Source: Prochlorococcus marinus XMU1419
Lineage (GTDB): Bacteria > Cyanobacteriota > Cyanobacteriia > PCC-6307 > Cyanobiaceae
Length of the DNA: 64,000 nucleotides
Direction: 5' to 3'
NCBI RefSeq assembly: GCF_017695955.1
Contig: NZ_JAAORO010000001.1
Span: forward strand, 248,001-312,000
The number at the start of each line of letters is the position of its first letter. Position 1 is the stretch's first letter. The position numbers and the translations under genes are program-made. Of this stretch, positions 27,868 through 37,331 are shown one piece after another. The notes below the pieces were generated by a model that worked only from the letters and a program-made list of their open reading frames with translations, was not told the DNA's origin and ran no database searches.

Positions 27868-28770
27868 CTAAATGTCTATGGGTTGCATTGGGCCATTAAG
27901 TTTCCCATTTCTAAATTGAAAGACATAGGGATCATTGCTTTTTTTAAATTCATCAATGGAACCTCCCCATCTAAATTTGCCCCCGTAAAGCATTAATACT
28001 TTATCTGAGGTCCTCTCTATAGTACTAATAACATGGCTTACAACAATAGATGATCCATTTGCTTTATCGTTTGTTTTATTAATTAAATCTTCAATTCTTG
28101 ATGAGGCAATTGGATCAAGACCTGCAGTTGGTTCATCAAAAAGTAATAAGGGTTTACTCTTCGCATTAAGAGTTTGATCTGTAATTAATGCTCTGGCTAA
28201 ACTTACTCTTTTTTGCATTCCTCCGCTTAATTGATTTGGAAATTTATTTTCAATATTAAATAAACCTACCTCAGCTAAACATTCAAGTACAATTTCATGA
28301 ATTAACTTTTTAGATAAGTTTTTATTTCTTTTAAGTAGGAAACCTACATTTTCTTCAATAGTTAAAGACCCCAATAAAGCTGGGTTTTGAAATACTAGTC
28401 TTACATCAGGAGGATTAATTTGATCTAATCTCAAATAGATTTGTTTTTCACCATTTATTCTTAGTTCACCTTTGGTAGGTAATAGGAGACCAGCTAATAT
28501 TTTTAAAATTGTTGATTTACCTGAACCTGAAGGGCCAACAATAGCTAATTTCTCTCCGTCATTAAGTTCAAAATTTAGATCATTAAGTACATTAACTTCC
28601 CCCCAGCTTATTGAAAGGTTTTTTGTTTTAACTGCATGATTTGTTTTTTTCAAAACCTGATTTAATGGAAAGTCATCTTCTATTACATTTTGCCTATTTT
28701 TGGGAAATAAAAAAAGGATGTGTGAAATTGATTTATAATGAATATATAACGATTCTAAATTTGAAGACAA
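27868..28770 (-). CDS. ABC transporter ATP-binding protein, MlaF/TGD3-like
   Basis: 300 residues. Walker A GPSGSGKST, Q-loop, signature LSGGMQKRVSLARAL, Walker B LLLFDEPTAGLDP and the H-loop VVSHV are all present. It pairs with the downstream MCE protein and is the ATPase of a phospholipid transporter. The first 40 residues lie before the normal ABC start (TKNLSISWGEVNVLNDLNF) and include an AT-rich TATATTCATTATAAA stretch, so the true start may be the TTG at about 28650 (KKTNHAVKTKNL) with the promoter inside the longer frame. Confidence 0.9.
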   Translation of the reverse strand: MSSNLESLYIHYKSISHILFLFPKNRQNVIEDDFPLNQVLKKTNHAVKTKNLSISWGEVNVLNDLNFELNDGEKLAIVGPSGSGKSTILKILAGLLLPTKGELRINGEKQIYLRLDQINPPDVRLVFQNPALLGSLTIEENVGFLLKRNKNLSKKLIHEIVLECLAEVGLFNIENKFPNQLSGGMQKRVSLARALITDQTLNAKSKPLLLFDEPTAGLDPIASSRIEDLINKTNDKANGSSIVVSHVISTIERTSDKVLMLYGGKFRWGGSIDEFKKSNDPYVFQFRNGKLNGPMQPIDI

Positions 28771-28788
28771 TAATTTAAGAGGTTTTTA

Positions 28789-30174
28789 ATGAATAGGCGT
28801 AAAAATAAGGTAAGAAAATACTACAAGTATATTAAAAAGTCTAATTTTGTTTTATTGAATAAAATCTTAAGAATTTTGAGTTGGCTTTTGCCTGGACTGG
28901 TAATAAAAAGATGGATGATTACATCTGCGATAGGTTTTTTAACTTCATTATTAGGCCTCGCTGTATGGACAAATTTAAGACCAGTTTATTGGCTTATTGA
29001 AGTATTTTTTTGGTTAATGACAGGCTTAACAAATGTCTTACCTGTCGCGTTATTGGGACCTTTAATTTTTGTGATTGGACTTTTACTAATTGGGATTGGA
29101 CAAAATAGAAGCATTAATTCTATTCAAAAAGCGCTTGTTCCAGAAAAAAATACATTTTTAGTGGATGCATTAAGAGTTAAGAGTAAGTTAAATAGAGGTC
29201 CAAATATTGTTGCTATTGGTGGAGGGACGGGGTTATCTACTTTGTTAAAAGGTTTAAAAAATTACAGCAGCAATATTACAGCAATCGTAACCGTATCCGA
29301 TGATGGTGGGAGTAGTGGAATTCTTAGAAAACAATTAGGTGTGCAACCTCCCGGCGATATTAGAAATTGCCTGGCGGCTTTATCAAATGAAGAACCAATA
29401 TTAACTAGATTATTTCAATATAGATTTTCTGGAGGAACTGGTCTTGAAGGTCACAGTTTTGGAAATCTATTCTTGTCAGCTTTAACAACAATTACAGGTA
29501 GTTTAGAAAAAGCAGTGCAAGCATCTAGTAAGGTCTTAGCTGTACAAGGTCAGGTATTGCCAGCAACAAATATTGATGTCATGTTATGGGCTGAATTAGA
29601 GGATGGCGAAAAAATTTTTGGTGAAAGCAATATTAGCAAATCTCAAAAATTAATTTCAAGGATTGGTTATCTACCAGAAAATCCTTCCGCTCTACCGAGC
29701 GCTTTAGAGTCTATAAAGGAAGCTGATCTAATTGTTCTTGGTCCAGGCAGTCTATATACTTCTTTATTACCAAACTTGTTAGTTCCTGAAATAGTCGATG
29801 CTTTATTACAGAGTAATTCTCCGAAAATTTACATAAGTAATTTGATGACTCAGCCTGGAGAAACAGATGGTCTTGATGTATATCAACATATTAAATCAAT
29901 AGAAAAACAATTATCTAATTTTGGAGTTAACACTAGGATTTTTAACGCAATCTTATCTCAGAATAAATTTGAAAAGTCTCCATTAGTTGACTATTACGAA
30001 AGTAGAGGAGCAGAACCTGTCAAATGTAATAGAGAAAAATTATTATCTGAAGGTTATTATGTTCTGCAAGCTCCATTGTACTCAAAAAGAATTACACCAA
30101 CTCTTAGACATGATCCGAGAAGATTAGCAAGAGCCGTTATGTTCATATATCGAAAATTAAAAAAAATAAACTAA
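28789..30174 (+). CDS. YvcK/GlmR-type gluconeogenesis factor (CofD-like fold)
   Basis: 461 residues. Two or three N-terminal membrane segments (about 24-105) precede a CofD/YvcK domain with [16 protein letters not shown] near residue 142, [27 protein letters not shown] and [17 protein letters not shown]. subtilis YvcK/GlmR binds UDP-GlcNAc and controls carbon flow to the cell wall. The membrane-anchored form is seen in cyanobacteria. It overlaps the convergent ndhJ by four bases. Confidence 0.88.
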   Translation: MNRRKNKVRKYYKYIKKSNFVLLNKILRILSWLLPGLVIKRWMITSAIGFLTSLLGLAVWTNLRPVYWLIEVFFWLMTGLTNVLPVALLGPLIFVIGLLLIGIGQNRSINSIQKALVPEKNTFLVDALRVKSKLNRGPNIVAIGGGTGLSTLLKGLKNYSSNITAIVTVSDDGGSSGILRKQLGVQPPGDIRNCLAALSNEEPILTRLFQYRFSGGTGLEGHSFGNLFLSALTTITGSLEKAVQASSKVLAVQGQVLPATNIDVMLWAELEDGEKIFGESNISKSQKLISRIGYLPENPSALPSALESIKEADLIVLGPGSLYTSLLPNLLVPEIVDALLQSNSPKIYISNLMTQPGETDGLDVYQHIKSIEKQLSNFGVNTRIFNAILSQNKFEKSPLVDYYESRGAEPVKCNREKLLSEGYYVLQAPLYSKRITPTLRHDPRRLARAVMFIYRKLKKIN

Positions 30175-30701
30175 TAAGCATCTTGAAGTTCATAGAAATC
30201 TGGCTGAATATAGTCTTTTCTCAATGGCCATCCTCTCCAGTCTTCCGGCATTAAAAGTCTTTTAGGATTTGGATGATCAATAAAATTTATTCCATACATG
30301 TCATATGTTTCTCTTTCTTGCCAGTCACTTCCTTTAAAAATTTTATACAAACTAGGAATTGATAAATCAGAATCTCTTTTTAAGAAGACTTTTAATCTAA
30401 CTTCTTTAATCTTTTCGATATTTTGTAAGTCATCAACGGTTATAAAATGGTAAAAACTGACAAGATTTTTACCTGGCCCTTCATCATATCCGCCTTGACA
30501 TTGAAGATAGTTGAATCCATAATTTCTTAGAGCTGATACGGCCTCATATAATTTGCTAGGTTCTAAAGAAATATTTTCTATTCCTAAGTGGTCATTAGGT
30601 AATGATTCGTTTGGAATTCCATCTTTAGATAAAGCTTGACTTATAAATCCTTCTTTTTCAATCGAATTATCTGAGGATTTTGCTAAACCGTCTTTTTCCA
30701 T
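30171..30701 (-). CDS. ndhJ: NAD(P)H-quinone oxidoreductase subunit J
   Basis: 176 residues; 30-kDa subunit of the thylakoid NDH-1 hydrophilic arm (cyclic electron flow and respiration). [20 protein letters not shown] and [17 protein letters not shown] near the C-terminus are the family signature. The N-terminal 45 residues are poorly conserved low-complexity sequence. Its start overlaps the ndhK stop by one base, so translation is coupled within ndhC-ndhK-ndhJ. Confidence 0.96.
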   Translation of the reverse strand: MEKDGLAKSSDNSIEKEGFISQALSKDGIPNESLPNDHLGIENISLEPSKLYEAVSALRNYGFNYLQCQGGYDEGPGKNLVSFYHFITVDDLQNIEKIKEVRLKVFLKRDSDLSIPSLYKIFKGSDWQERETYDMYGINFIDHPNPKRLLMPEDWRGWPLRKDYIQPDFYELQDAY

Positions 30702-31435
30702 TAATCTTGATCAGTGTTAATAATTTTAGATTTATCGACGATACCATTTAATTCATTTATATTTTCTTTTTGGGAGGAAGGAATAACTTTCGTGGGAGTT
30801 TTATTTAGATATTCACCATTATTTTCAGAGAAAACAAGATTCATTTCATGATCAACTGTTATGTACCTGTGGGTTTGTTCTGTTTTTGTTCTTTCTAAAA
30901 TTGATTCATTACCAACTTTTTTTCTTAGTTTTATTACAGCATCGAAAATGGCTTCTGGTCTAGGTGGACATCCTGGAAGGTATAGATCAACAGGTATTAA
31001 TTTATCAACGCCTCTGACGGCTGTAGTAGAGTCTGCGCTAAACATGCCCCCTGTAATTGTGCAAGCACCCATAGCAATAACGTACTTTGGTTCAGGCATC
31101 TGCTCATAAAGCCTCACTAAGGCAGGAGCCATCTTCATTGTTACTGTTCCTGCAACTATTAATAAATCAGCTTGTCTTGGAGAACTTCTAGGTACTAATC
31201 CAAATCTATCAAAATCAAATCTAGATCCAATTAAAGCAGCAAATTCTATAAAACAACAAGCTGTTCCATACAAGAGAGGCCATAGACTGCTTAGCCTAGC
31301 CCAATTATGAAGATCGTCTAAGCTTGTTAATATAATATTTTCGCTTAAATCTGTAGTAACTTGGGGTGCACCAAGAGGATTACAAGTTCCTTCTCGAATT
31401 TCTCTTATTGCTTTTGGGGATAATTGTGGATTCAA
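30701..31435 (-). CDS. ndhK: NAD(P)H-quinone oxidoreductase subunit K
   Basis: 244 residues. It carries the N2-type [4Fe-4S] cluster with ligands C60-C61 ([11 protein letters not shown]), one in [15 protein letters not shown] and one in [14 protein letters not shown]. The C-terminal 50 residues are a variable tail. It sits four bases downstream of ndhC and overlaps ndhJ, in the conserved ndhC-K-J operon. Confidence 0.97.
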   Translation of the reverse strand: MNPQLSPKAIREIREGTCNPLGAPQVTTDLSENIILTSLDDLHNWARLSSLWPLLYGTACCFIEFAALIGSRFDFDRFGLVPRSSPRQADLLIVAGTVTMKMAPALVRLYEQMPEPKYVIAMGACTITGGMFSADSTTAVRGVDKLIPVDLYLPGCPPRPEAIFDAVIKLRKKVGNESILERTKTEQTHRYITVDHEMNLVFSENNGEYLNKTPTKVIPSSQKENINELNGIVDKSKIINTDQD

Positions 31436-31439
31436 TTTT

Positions 31440-31802
31440 TTAACTCCATTCTAAAGCACCTTTTCTCCATGCGTATGCTAGGGCAATAACAAGTATTGCA
31501 ATAAAGATTAAAGCCTCAATAAAAGCTAATAAGCCTAACCTATTGAAGGCAACAGCCCAAGGATAAAGGAATACTGTCTCAACATCAAATATAACGAAAA
31601 CCAAGGCAAACATGTAATAACGAATATTAAATTGAATCCATGCTCCTCCAATAGGCTCCATTCCGGATTCATATGTAAGTTTTCTTTCCCCTGTTCTGCC
31701 TTTTGGGGCAACGATGAGATTAGTAACTAGAGCTAATACAGGGACAGCTGCGGCAATTAGAAGGAAACCTAAAAAGTATTCATAGCCAGTTAATAAAAAC
31801 AT
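31440..31802 (-). CDS. ndhC: NAD(P)H-quinone oxidoreductase subunit 3 (NdhC)
   Basis: 120 residues with three transmembrane helices (about 6-28, 63-85 and 92-113). The loop [20 protein letters not shown] and the following [20 protein letters not shown] are the NdhC/NuoA signature. First gene of ndhC-K-J on the minus strand. The promoter must be in the 77 bp shared with the divergent rubredoxin gene. Confidence 0.97.
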   Translation of the reverse strand: MFLLTGYEYFLGFLLIAAAVPVLALVTNLIVAPKGRTGERKLTYESGMEPIGGAWIQFNIRYYMFALVFVIFDVETVFLYPWAVAFNRLGLLAFIEALIFIAILVIALAYAWRKGALEWS

Positions 31803-31879
31803 CTTAAAAAATTAATTTTGAATAAAAGTCGCTTAATTAAGCAAAATCTTTTAAAGTTCTTAAAGAATAATAATAAACC

Positions 31880-32308
31880 GTGAGTGAAAACATTCAACCA
31901 ACCTCTGAGGAAAACAAAATAGTTGAAGACTTTAAGAAAGAAAAACTTTCTGATAATTCCTCAGGTGTAAATGTTGAACAACCTGTTCTTAATCTAGAAC
32001 AAAATAGATTCGAATGTAGAAGTTGTGGATATATTTATGATCCGTCTGAAGGAAATAAAAAACTAAACATTCCTAAAAATACTCCTTTTTCTGAGTTAGA
32101 TGGGAATACCTTCGCTTGCCCTGTTTGTCGAGCTGGTAAAAATTTTTATAAAGATATAGGTCCCAAATCTAAACCTAGTGGCTTTGAAGAAAATTTAGTT
32201 TATGGGTTTGGTTTTAATAGTTTACCTCCTGGACAAAAAAACATATTGATTTTTGGTGGGCTGGCGTTTGCTGCTGCTATGTTTCTTTCTTTGTACTCTT
32301 TGCATTAG
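31880..32308 (+). CDS. rubA: Membrane-anchored rubredoxin RubA
   Basis: 142 residues from a GTG start. About 40 polar residues precede a rubredoxin domain with C46, C49 (CRSCGYIYDP) and C80, C83 (CPVCRAGKNF). A linker follows and then a C-terminal membrane anchor (LIFGGLAFAAAMFLSLYSL). In cyanobacteria and plastids this protein is required for photosystem II (and has been linked to photosystem I) assembly. It starts the conserved cluster rubA-ycf48-psbE-psbF-psbL-psbJ, with nine bases to ycf48. Confidence 0.95.
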   Translation: MSENIQPTSEENKIVEDFKKEKLSDNSSGVNVEQPVLNLEQNRFECRSCGYIYDPSEGNKKLNIPKNTPFSELDGNTFACPVCRAGKNFYKDIGPKSKPSGFEENLVYGFGFNSLPPGQKNILIFGGLAFAAAMFLSLYSLH

Positions 32309-32317
32309 TATATATAA

Positions 32318-33334
32318 ATGAAAAAAATTATTACTAGTATTCCCAATCTTCTTTTATCATTTGTCCTTTGTTTTGTATTGAGCAGTTGTTCATCTACAGG
32401 AGTAAAGACGAATGATAGCAGTCCTTGGAAAACAATTCAGTTTGAGGACCAGGCTAATGCTTTAGATGTTGATTTTATAGATGATAAAAATGGATTTTTG
32501 GTAGGTTCTAATAGACTTATTATGGAATCTAATGATGGAGGAGAAACTTGGGAAAAAAGAAATTTAGATTTACCAAGTGAAGAGAACTTTCGTCTCTTAG
32601 ATATTGATTTTAAAGGTGAAGAGGGATGGTTAATAGGTCAGCCTTCATTAGTTATGCATACACTTGATGCGGGAAAGAATTGGACACGTTTATCTCTTGG
32701 TAACAAATTACCAGGCCAACCATTTCTAATAACGACTGTTGATGCTGGTGTTGCAGAATTAGCAACCACTGCAGGTGCTATTTATGAAACATCAGATAGT
32801 GGTGAATCATGGAATGCAAAAGTTGTAGACGCATCTGGTTCTGGAGGTGTAAGAGATTTAAGAAGAACTAATAAAGGAGATTATGTCAGCGTAAGTAGTC
32901 TGGGTAATTTCTTTTCAACTTTAGAAAAGGATAGTGATGCATGGATAGCTCATCAAAGAGCCAGCAGCAAAAGAGTTCAAAGTATTGGTTTTAATCCAGA
33001 AGGAAGTTTATGGATGCTTTCTAGAGGGGCCGAAATTAGATTTAACGAAGATATGAATGACCTAGAAGATTGGTCGAAACCTATAATACCTATTCTAAAT
33101 GGATACAACTATCTTGATATGGGTTGGGATCCTAATGGTGATATTTGGGCTGGAGGAGGTAATGGCACCTTAATAGTAAGTAAAGATCAAGGTAAAACTT
33201 GGAATAAAGATCCTATCGCTTCTGAATTGCCAACAAACTACATTAAAATAGTTTTCCTTGATAAGGAGGTTTTGGATAATCAAAAAGGATTTGTACTTGG
33301 CGAACGTGGCTATATCCTTAAATGGAAGAGTTAA
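32318..33334 (+). CDS. ycf48: Photosystem II assembly factor Ycf48/HCF136
   Basis: 338 residues. A lipoprotein signal peptide with lipobox LSSC (C24) precedes a seven-bladed beta-propeller with repeated Asp-box-like turns ([48 protein letters not shown]). Ycf48 binds precursor D1 and helps assemble the photosystem II reaction centre on the lumenal side. Its location between rubA and psbEFLJ supports that role. Confidence 0.95.
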   Translation: MKKIITSIPNLLLSFVLCFVLSSCSSTGVKTNDSSPWKTIQFEDQANALDVDFIDDKNGFLVGSNRLIMESNDGGETWEKRNLDLPSEENFRLLDIDFKGEEGWLIGQPSLVMHTLDAGKNWTRLSLGNKLPGQPFLITTVDAGVAELATTAGAIYETSDSGESWNAKVVDASGSGGVRDLRRTNKGDYVSVSSLGNFFSTLEKDSDAWIAHQRASSKRVQSIGFNPEGSLWMLSRGAEIRFNEDMNDLEDWSKPIIPILNGYNYLDMGWDPNGDIWAGGGNGTLIVSKDQGKTWNKDPIASELPTNYIKIVFLDKEVLDNQKGFVLGERGYILKWKS

Positions 33335-33427
33335 GTTTGAATAACTAGAGTAAATAGTAAAAAAAACTTAATTTTTGACTGATTTAGCAACTGTCTGTAA
33401 CCAAGCTGTTAATTTCTTCGCGAACTT

Positions 33428-33450
33428 ATGATTTTACACTGTAAGATCAT
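33428..33450. promoter_or_regulatory. Inverted repeat upstream of psbE
   Basis: ATGATTTTACA (33428-33438) and TGTAAGATCAT (33440-33450) form an 11-bp dyad with one mismatch, about 20 bp before the psbE start. The stretch TAAGAT inside it could serve as a -10 element, so the dyad may overlap the psbEFLJ promoter. No factor can be assigned. Confidence 0.4.
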
Positions 33451-33469
33451 AGGGTAAACATTTGTGATT

Positions 33470-33718
33470 ATGGCCGCAGGTTCAACGGGTGAACGCCCAT
33501 TTTTTGAAATAATCACCAGTATTAGGTACTGGATTATTCATGCAGTAACATTACCAGCTATTTTTATAGCAGGCTTCTTATTTGTATATACAGGCTTAGC
33601 CTACGATGCTTTCGGGACTCCACGTCCAGATAGTTATTTCCAATCATCAGAATCTAAAGCGCCTGTCGTAACACAAAGGTATGAAGCTAAATCTCAACTA
33701 GATTTAAGAACAAAATAA
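33470..33718 (+). CDS. psbE: Cytochrome b559 alpha subunit PsbE
   Basis: 82 residues from the ATG at 33470 ([17 protein letters not shown]). A GTG six bases upstream would add two residues. The haem ligand is H24 in [11 protein letters not shown], followed by the transmembrane helix. With PsbF it binds the haem of cytochrome b559 in the photosystem II core. First gene of psbE-F-L-J; psbF starts two bases after its stop codon. Confidence 0.97.
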
Positions 33719-33720
33719 CA

Positions 33721-33867
33721 ATGACTAATTCTCAAGCTCCAATGCAGGCTGCGGAAGTCCGCGTTTATCCAATATTTACTGTTCGTTGGCTAGCAGTTCA
33801 TGCTTTAGCTATTCCATCAGTATTCTTTTTAGGCTCTATTGCTGCTATGCAATTTGTAGCCAGATAA
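33721..33867 (+). CDS. psbF: Cytochrome b559 beta subunit PsbF
   Basis: 48 residues, [20 protein letters not shown], then haem ligand H27 in [11 protein letters not shown] and a single membrane helix ending [10 protein letters not shown]. Second gene of the psbEFLJ operon; psbL follows after 11 bases. Confidence 0.97.
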
Positions 33868-33878
33868 ATTTAACTATC

Positions 33879-33998
33879 ATGCAAGTAAACGAAAACCCTA
33901 ACAAAGTTCCAGTTGAACTTAATCGTACAAGCCTTTATTTAGGCTTATTATCAGTCTTTGTATTGGGAATTTTATTTTCCAGTTACTTTTTCAATTAA
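33879..33998 (+). CDS. psbL: Photosystem II protein PsbL
   Basis: 39 residues: [20 protein letters not shown], then one membrane helix ending SSYFFN. This matches PsbL ([14 protein letters not shown]), which lies at the photosystem II dimer interface near QA. A longer frame starting at 33786 is just the reading frame overlapping psbF; the correct start is the ATG at 33879. Confidence 0.97.
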
Positions 33999-34007
33999 AT
34001 TAAAACT

Positions 34008-34205
34008 ATGAGTAAATTAAAAGGACCTGATGGAAGAATTCCAGATAGACTTCCCGATGGTAGACCAGCAGTTGCATGGGAAAGGAGATGGACTGAGGGA
34101 ACTCTTCCTCTATGGCTCGTTGCTACAGCAGGTGGAATTGCAGTTATCTTCGTTTTAGGAATTTTCTTCTATGGCTCATACCAAGGAGTTGGAGCTGGAG
34201 GTTAA
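34008..34205 (+). CDS. psbJ: Photosystem II protein PsbJ
   Basis: 65 residues: the polar N-terminus [20 protein letters not shown] is an extension typical of picocyanobacteria, followed by [20 protein letters not shown] and a helix ending [11 protein letters not shown], the PsbJ signature. It is involved in plastoquinone exchange at photosystem II. Last gene of psbEFLJ; convergent with mtnP. Confidence 0.96.
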   Translation: MSKLKGPDGRIPDRLPDGRPAVAWERRWTEGTLPLWLVATAGGIAVIFVLGIFFYGSYQGVGAGG

Positions 34206-34249
34206 CAAACTGTTTGCCTGGAGCTTATAATCACTTATATCTAATTAGC

Positions 34250-35143
34250 CTAATAAGAATCAGTAAATATCCTTAGTTTCTTGTCAGTAGAACTTGGGAT
34301 ATTTTCTTTTTTTGTTATTAATCCATCTTTTAATGAAAAATGAGACTTACTTTTTGGTCTCTCTTTTTCAATTAATTTAGCTACTTCGAAGATTATCTTA
34401 TTAGCCACTTCAGTATTCGATCTAAGATTATCCAAAACCATCTCTACAGAAACTTCTTGATGAGTTTGATGCCAGCAATCATAATCAGTAACCATTGACA
34501 ATGAGGAGTAAGCTATTTCAGCTTCTTTAGCTAATCTTGCTTCTGTATGATTCGTCATTCCTATTATTGAACATCCCCAACTTCTATATAAATTAGATTC
34601 TGCCCTTGTAGAGAAAGCAGGACCTTCCATTGCTAGATAGGTACCGCCTCTATGCAATTGTCTACCAACAGGAATATTTTTTTCTCCTATTTCACTTAAT
34701 ATACGGGATAAATTTGTGCAGAAGGGATCCCCCATAGTTACGTGGGCTACAGCTCCCTCGTTAAAAAATGTTGCTGGTCTATTTTTTGTCCGGTCTATAA
34801 ATTGATCTGGCACAACTATATCAAGCGGCCTTATCTGTTCTTGTAATGAACCAACTGCTGATGGAGCAATAATCCATCTTACTCCTATTGATCTTAGGGC
34901 CCAAATATTAGCTTTGTAAGGGATTTCAGTAGGATTTAATCTATGTGTTCTTCCATGCCTAGGAATGAATGCTATCTCTAAATTTCCAAGACTATATACT
35001 CTTATTGAATCAGAAGGTTTACCATAGGGAGTATTGATTTCTATTTCTCTTAAATAATCTATTTGCTCCATTGAATAAAATCCACTCCCACCAATTATCC
35101 CTAATCTTGATTTTTCAATCGGTAATAAATGTTCTTTATTCAT
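34250..35143 (-). CDS. mtnP: S-methyl-5'-thioadenosine phosphorylase
   Basis: 297 residues. LGIIGGSGFYSMEQI at the N-terminus, FIPRHGRTHRLNPTEIPYKA near residue 55, YLAMEGPAFSTRAESNLYRS near 170 and GMTNHTEARLAKEAEIAYSS near 195 are MTA phosphorylase/PNP markers. It clears methylthioadenosine, the by-product of polyamine and SAM chemistry, returning adenine and methylthioribose phosphate. The start is 10 bp from the divergent selD-fusion gene, so the two share a very short promoter region. Confidence 0.93.
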   Translation of the reverse strand: MNKEHLLPIEKSRLGIIGGSGFYSMEQIDYLREIEINTPYGKPSDSIRVYSLGNLEIAFIPRHGRTHRLNPTEIPYKANIWALRSIGVRWIIAPSAVGSLQEQIRPLDIVVPDQFIDRTKNRPATFFNEGAVAHVTMGDPFCTNLSRILSEIGEKNIPVGRQLHRGGTYLAMEGPAFSTRAESNLYRSWGCSIIGMTNHTEARLAKEAEIAYSSLSMVTDYDCWHQTHQEVSVEMVLDNLRSNTEVANKIIFEVAKLIEKERPKSKSHFSLKDGLITKKENIPSSTDKKLRIFTDSY

Positions 35144-35153
35144 CGTGATGTAA

Positions 35154-37325
35154 ATGACTTTTAATCATCTAGTACTAATTGGAGGAGGACACACAAATGT
35201 TCTTTTAATTAAGAAATGGTTAATGTGTACGAAATTAATGCCAGAGATTCCTGTTTCAATTATATCTAGAGATTCTCATTTGGTTTATTCGGCGATGTTT
35301 CCATCGGTGCTTTCAAAATCAATTTCTTTAGAAGAGAGTTTGATTGATATAAAATCTTTAGCAAAAAATGCAGAAGTATCTTTTGTAGAAGAAGAAGTAA
35401 AGGATATTGATTTTAATTTAAAGGAAATTGTTTTAAGTAACAGACCCTCAATTAATTATTCGAAGTTGGTTCTTAATTATGGAAGCCAAACAATAATTCC
35501 AAGAGAATTTGAGTCACTAGTTAAAAAGCAAAATGCTTTTACAATTAAACCTTTTTTGAGGGCATATGATTTAATACAAAAAGAGGATATTTTCGATTCA
35601 ATTAATGAACTTCCATTTGTAATAGTTGGAAGTGGCCTTGCAGCAATTGAAGTATCATATGCTTTGAGAAAAAGATGGAGAGGTAGATCTTTAAAATTAT
35701 TATGTGATTCAAGAAAAATTAATAATAAAATTCTAAAGAGTTTACGGAATTCTAATATTGATTTAGTTCAAAATCTTAATTTTGATTATGGAAAGATTCT
35801 TTTATGTACTGGAAATACATCTCCTTTATGGATACAAAAAAAATTATTAGAATCGGATTCTCATGGCAGAATAATCACAAATCAGAATTTGCAGTTGAAA
35901 AGTTTTTCCGAGAACTTTGCTGCAGGTGATTGCGCTGTTGTAGATTCAGCAAAAAGACCACCATCGGGAGTCTTTGCAGTTAAGGCTGTAAATACATTAG
36001 TCAAAAATTTAAAAAAGGATATAGAAGGAGAATCATTAAAAAAGTGGTTTCCTCAAAAGATCGGATTACAAATAGTTAACATATTTCCAAGCCATCATCA
36101 AAAGGCTTTTGCTATTTATCGCAATTTTGTTTTTGGCCCTTCTTTTATTTTTTGGATTTTAAAGCATAAAATTGATCTGAACTTTATTAAGAAGTTCAGA
36201 TCAAAAAGGCTAATTATGAAAGTTAGTGGAAAAAATATTTCATTAAATGATTGCAGGGGTTGTGCAGCTAAAATTCCTCAGATTGTTTTGAATAAATCAT
36301 TAATAAATTCTAATTTAGATTCTTTTGCTTCATCCCCTGAAGATTCAGTTGAGATTTATCAAAATGGTAAAGATATTATCTTGCAAAGTTTAGATGGATT
36401 TCCTGCTTTAGTAAGTGATCCTTGGCTGAATGCAAAAATTACTACTTTGCATGCTTGCTCAGATTTGTGGGCATGCGGAGCAAAACTTTCATCCGCGCAG
36501 GCTTTAATATCATTACCAAAAGTTGAAAGGGAATTTCAGAGTTACCTCTTTTCTCAATCCCTTCAAGGTATTAAATCAACAGTTGAGGATAATGGAGGTG
36601 AATTACTTGGAGGCCATACTTTCGAGGCAAGAAGTTTAGTAAATAAACCTTATTCTTTAGGAATAGATATTTCTTTAACTGTCCAAGGCATTTTGAAAAA
36701 TGGAGCAAAACCATGGCTTAAATCTGGAATGAATGATGGAGATATTCTTATGATGTCTAGACCTCTTGGCGTTGGGATTTGCCTTGCAGGTCAAATGCAA
36801 AATATTAATATGCTAGGTAGCTCTTCTGAAATAATTAAAAACTTATTAAAGAGTCAACAATATTTGATTGATGAAATTTATCTTTTTCAAGATCAATTTA
36901 AAGAATCATTAGTCAATGCTGCGACTGACATTACTGGATATGGATTTATTGGACATCTTAAAGAAATGGTTGAATCATCTAATTTATATAGGGAAAGAAA
37001 TAATCTTGAGCCATTAAAAGTTTTATTAGATTTATTTGCATTTAAAGCTTATCCTGGAGTATTTGATCTAATAAGAAAAGATGTTAAAAGTACTTTCTTT
37101 GAATCTAATAAAGAAATTTTTGACAAAATTTATAAAGGAAATCAGCAAAAAAGAATAATTAATTTTTTAAATGAAAATTTATTTGATAAAGAGACTTTTA
37201 ACGAGAGAATATCATTACTATTAGATCCTCAAACATGCGGCCCCTTGCTGATTAGTTGTAATCGTAAATATGAGAATTATCTTAAAGATAAATGGTACAA
37301 GGTAGGAGAAGTTGTAAAAATGTAA
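35154..37325 (+). CDS. selD: Fusion of FAD-dependent oxidoreductase and selenide, water dikinase (SelD)
   Basis: 723 residues. Residues 1-350 are an NDH-2-like pyridine-nucleotide oxidoreductase (LVLIGGGHTNVLLIKKWL, FVIVGSGLAAIEVSYALRKR, FAAGDCAVVDSAKRPPSGVF). Residues 363-723 are SelD: DCRGCAAKIP with catalytic-type C370 and K373, LQSLDGFPALVSDPW, ELLGGHTFEARSL, ATDITGYGFIGHL and LLDPQTCGPLLIS. SelD makes selenophosphate. The fusion occurs in cyanobacteria, and the partner may supply reduced selenium (inference). No selA, selB or tRNA-Sec is seen in this window. Confidence 0.92.
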   Translation: MTFNHLVLIGGGHTNVLLIKKWLMCTKLMPEIPVSIISRDSHLVYSAMFPSVLSKSISLEESLIDIKSLAKNAEVSFVEEEVKDIDFNLKEIVLSNRPSINYSKLVLNYGSQTIIPREFESLVKKQNAFTIKPFLRAYDLIQKEDIFDSINELPFVIVGSGLAAIEVSYALRKRWRGRSLKLLCDSRKINNKILKSLRNSNIDLVQNLNFDYGKILLCTGNTSPLWIQKKLLESDSHGRIITNQNLQLKSFSENFAAGDCAVVDSAKRPPSGVFAVKAVNTLVKNLKKDIEGESLKKWFPQKIGLQIVNIFPSHHQKAFAIYRNFVFGPSFIFWILKHKIDLNFIKKFRSKRLIMKVSGKNISLNDCRGCAAKIPQIVLNKSLINSNLDSFASSPEDSVEIYQNGKDIILQSLDGFPALVSDPWLNAKITTLHACSDLWACGAKLSSAQALISLPKVEREFQSYLFSQSLQGIKSTVEDNGGELLGGHTFEARSLVNKPYSLGIDISLTVQGILKNGAKPWLKSGMNDGDILMMSRPLGVGICLAGQMQNINMLGSSSEIIKNLLKSQQYLIDEIYLFQDQFKESLVNAATDITGYGFIGHLKEMVESSNLYRERNNLEPLKVLLDLFAFKAYPGVFDLIRKDVKSTFFESNKEIFDKIYKGNQQKRIINFLNENLFDKETFNERISLLLDPQTCGPLLISCNRKYENYLKDKWYKVGEVVKM

Positions 37326-37331
37326 TCAATT

